A DNA stretch of 21,000 nt. It comes from a virus. Position 1 is the stretch's first letter. The number at the start of each line of letters is the position of its first letter. The translations under genes were made by a program, and so were the position numbers. Below are positions 19,602-21,000 of this stretch, piece after piece. The notes under the pieces are model-generated. The model was not told the origin of the DNA. It did not search any database and saw only the letters and a list, made by a program, of their open reading frames with translations. The DNA is taken from IMG/VR virus record IMGVR_UViG_3300036791_000842, positions 1-21,000 of that record; one strand, given 5' to 3'.

Positions 19602-19784
19602 TTAGAATTCGTAGGATCGACCATCTTTGGAAAGACGAGCAACGCACACGTGCATTTCGTCGACCTCGTCCGGTTGATAGTTCGCCTGAATAAATTCGTG
19701 TGCTTTGGTCAATGTCGGGAATAAGCCTACGTCCTGCTCGCCTTCATAACCGGCGAATTCCACAACGATGTATTGCTTTGCCAT
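19602..19784 (-). CDS. Hypothetical protein (60 aa)
   Basis: MAKQYIVVEFAGYEGEQDVG starts after AAGGACG. It is a small alpha/beta-type protein (FPTLTKAHEFIQANYQPDEV, DEMHVCVARLSKDGRSYEF). The frame stays open upstream to the hairpin tail without any usual start codon (see findings), so the present gene could be the surviving part of a longer one. Confidence 0.65.
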   Translation of the reverse strand: MAKQYIVVEFAGYEGEQDVGLFPTLTKAHEFIQANYQPDEVDEMHVCVARLSKDGRSYEF

Positions 19785-19897
19785 TGTCGTCGTCCTTTTG
19801 GTGGTTAGTAGGGGTAGTTTTGAAAAGTGTTTAATGCCGTCGCGAAAACCGTTCGCAGTGGCAATGACTTCGTTTTTAATGCGAGTTTGTTCGCGTC
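19785..19897 (-). pseudogene. Possible decayed gene start between hairpin copy 4 and the next gene
   Basis: After copy 4 the spacer begins ACGCGAA as in the other cassettes, but the expected ribosome-binding site and ATG are replaced by a sequence ending in ATT. The frame from there reads IKNEVIATANGFRDGIKHFS and continues KLPLLTTKRTTT straight into the next protein. No ATG, GTG or TTG is present in it. Confidence 0.3.
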
Positions 19898-19951
19898 ATG
19901 AACGCGGCAAAACGGGGCGATGCACGGCGCGCCCCGCTTCACTCTCGTTCA
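19898..19951 (-). repeat. Stop-anchored hairpin element, copy 4
   Basis: It has the same arms (one base different in the 5' arm) and the stem CGGGGCG / CGCCCCG with a longer loop. It begins on the stop of the 80-residue gene. Confidence 0.9.
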
Positions 19952-20191
19952 TTCGTGGGATAGACGCGGCATGGCGCAAATCGCAGACATGCGTTCAAGT
20001 CGCAATGATACCAAGGCGAGAGTGCCAGCGTAAAAACATGGAAGGCCAGTTTTGTCTTGCGGGTAGACCCACCATGAACCTTTATCGCGGCGCGGGCCGT
20101 CTTTGCGAACGCGGTAGCGATTGCCGTTTTTGTCCCACGCCACATATTCGCCGTGTCGAAAACCACTTCTCTCTATGTTGTGGTAATTCAT
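19949..20191 (-). CDS. Hypothetical protein (80 aa)
   Basis: It starts MNYHNIERSGFRHGEYVAWD with CGAGGAGGGCAAACAA upstream. A longer frame to 20341 would cross hairpin copy 5. A beta-rich core (NGNRYRVRKDGPRRDKGSWW) and aromatic residues suggest a small barrel. It ends SAICAMPRLSHE. No family is recognised. Confidence 0.7.
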   Translation of the reverse strand: MNYHNIERSGFRHGEYVAWDKNGNRYRVRKDGPRRDKGSWWVYPQDKTGLPCFYAGTLALVSLRLERMSAICAMPRLSHE

Positions 20192-20216
20192 TTGTTTGCC
20201 CTCCTCGTTTCGCGTG

Positions 20217-20270
20217 ATGAACGCGGCAAAACGGGGCGACGCACGGCGCGCCCCGCTTCGCTTTCGTTCA
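20217..20270 (-). repeat. Stop-anchored hairpin element, copy 5
   Basis: It has the same arms and the stem CGGGGCG / CGCCCCG. It begins on the stop of the 93-residue gene and leads via ACGCGAAA to the next binding site. Confidence 0.9.
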
Positions 20271-20549
20271 CTTTGCTCGCACGTTGTCGGGTGCAATTCG
20301 CGTCGCGTAGTCATACGCGGCGGAATAGTTGTCGCCTTCATTTGAGTGGACTAGGCTTTCGATCTTGTTGACAATCAGGATCACAGCGGCATCGCGATAG
20401 CTAAAATCCGTGCCGCCTTCGTTTGCTGCCTCATCTGTTGCTCGCACTAACTCACGGGCGATGGCGCGAAGGTTACATGCGTCTTGCAAGTCAATCGCGA
20501 CCTGAAAACGCGACCGCGATTTGTCGCGGCAATTGCAGTACGCATTCAT
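20268..20549 (-). CDS. Hypothetical helical protein (93 aa)
   Basis: It starts MNAYCNCRDKSRSRFQVAID with ATAGGAGAGCAACC upstream. A frame opening earlier lies inside the preceding gene. It is mainly helical (LQDACNLRAIARELVRATDE, RDAAVILIVNKIESLVHSNE) and ends DNVRAK. The preceding gene's TAG overlaps its ribosome-binding site. No family is recognised. Confidence 0.7.
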   Translation of the reverse strand: MNAYCNCRDKSRSRFQVAIDLQDACNLRAIARELVRATDEAANEGGTDFSYRDAAVILIVNKIESLVHSNEGDNYSAAYDYATRIAPDNVRAK

Positions 20550-20559
20550 GGTTGCTCTC

Positions 20560-20784
20560 CTATGAGTGTGCATAGCCGTCTTTTTCGACGCCGATGAACA
20601 TGCCGGTCCATTGAAAACCGACATAGTCGCCATAGTCGCGGACAGGATGTAGCTTGCGCCACTGCCGATAAGCCGCGCGGCGGCGTATCAGGTTCAGGCC
20701 GGTGTATTGCATTCCCGCAAAGTCATGATGCGGGAAGTCGCGGCAGAAAAAGCGGAATACGCTTTCGCGTTGTTTGCGGGTCAT
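20560..20784 (-). CDS. Hypothetical basic protein (74 aa)
   Basis: It starts MTRKQRESVFRFFCRDFPHH with AAAGGAGAGCAAACAA upstream. It is basic and aromatic (LIRRRAAYRQWRKLHPVRDY, GFQWTGMFIGVEKDGYAHS). No hairpin element separates it from either neighbour. Its function is unknown. Confidence 0.65.
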   Translation of the reverse strand: MTRKQRESVFRFFCRDFPHHDFAGMQYTGLNLIRRRAAYRQWRKLHPVRDYGDYVGFQWTGMFIGVEKDGYAHS

Positions 20785-20799
20785 TTGTTTGCTCTCCTT

Positions 20800-20988
20800 T
20801 CACGCCGCGACGCGGTCATAGTCGATTGTGTAAGCGTCGCGGAAAGCGGCGAATTTCTCTGTCACTTCATAAGGGAGATCGTACAGAGTGATTTCGGTTT
20901 CGCCCTGGTTGTTCTGGATTGACAGCGTTACGCTATTGCTGTTGCTGGCAAACGTTCCAGACAGCCGCACGTTGACGCAACGATGCAT
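20800..20988 (-). CDS. Hypothetical protein (62 aa or longer, possibly 5'-partial)
   Basis: It begins MHRCVNVRLSGTFASNSNSV at ATG 20988, but the frame stays open to the window edge and no binding site is seen, so the true start may lie outside. It is beta-rich (VTLSIQNNQGETEITLYDLP) with a helical end. No family is recognised. Confidence 0.55.
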   Translation of the reverse strand: MHRCVNVRLSGTFASNSNSVTLSIQNNQGETEITLYDLPYEVTEKFAAFRDAYTIDYDRVAA

Positions 20989-21000
20989 TGCGAAATTGAT

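Noticed and set aside
18603-20270. CRISPR array
   Set aside because: Repeats are separated by complete genes of varied length, not by short uniform spacers, and each repeat begins on a stop codon.
18603-20270. Integron gene cassettes with attC sites
   Set aside because: The gene-plus-inverted-repeat layout is similar, but the ends do not match the attC core (RYYYAAC / GTTRRRY) and no integrase is present.

Overview
This window reads as one arm of a tailed, double-stranded DNA phage (or prophage) genome. Almost every gene is on the minus strand, so the biological order runs from position 21000 down to 1. It is GC-rich, and coding frames mostly show high GC in third codon positions. Its structural gene order (large terminase, portal, scaffold-like, major capsid, connector, large beta-rich tail protein) resembles P22-like podoviruses. 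The GC content and protein style would suit an alphaproteobacterial or other GC-rich host, but no host gene is present, so that is only an impression.

Right part (about 16.1-21 kb): a run of very small genes, mostly 40-110 residues and of unknown function. Between positions 18603 and 20270, five genes are followed by the same type of element. It starts on the upstream gene's TGA stop, forms a GC stem-loop whose arms differ between copies in a compensatory way, and ends with a fixed tail leading into the next ribosome-binding site. Two genes here are too short for ordinary ORF calling: a 48-residue cysteine-rich peptide with a signal peptide (18650-18796) and a 43-residue protein (19112-19243). 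A palindromic promoter/terminator-like site lies at 18023-18056. A tandem partial duplication joins the genes at 17.4-17.8 kb. The only plus-strand gene, an HNH endonuclease, sits at 17045-17386 beside an AT-rich divergent spacer.

Middle part (about 8.3-16.1 kb): packaging and head genes. These are a Lys-Pro-repeat protein, the large terminase, a tiny membrane protein overlapping the terminase stop, a zinc-ribbon protein, the portal, a 39-residue protein, a Pro/Gly-rich protein, two overlapping small genes, a charged scaffold-like protein and the major capsid protein. Most junctions overlap as TGATG, TAATG or ATGA, which implies translational coupling.

Left part (1-8.3 kb): a protein with an IPT/TIG domain, a connector (gp4-like), a gp10-like tail protein, a chain of tiny arginine-rich reading frames (about 4.5-5.2 kb), a VRR-NUC nuclease, a structural-like protein, a GNAT-like acetyltransferase, two short Gly-rich proteins, and a very large Pro/Ala/Gly-rich protein that runs off the left edge. 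The candidates most worth attention are the stop-anchored hairpin cassettes, the arginine-rich mini-ORF train and the secreted cysteine-rich peptide.
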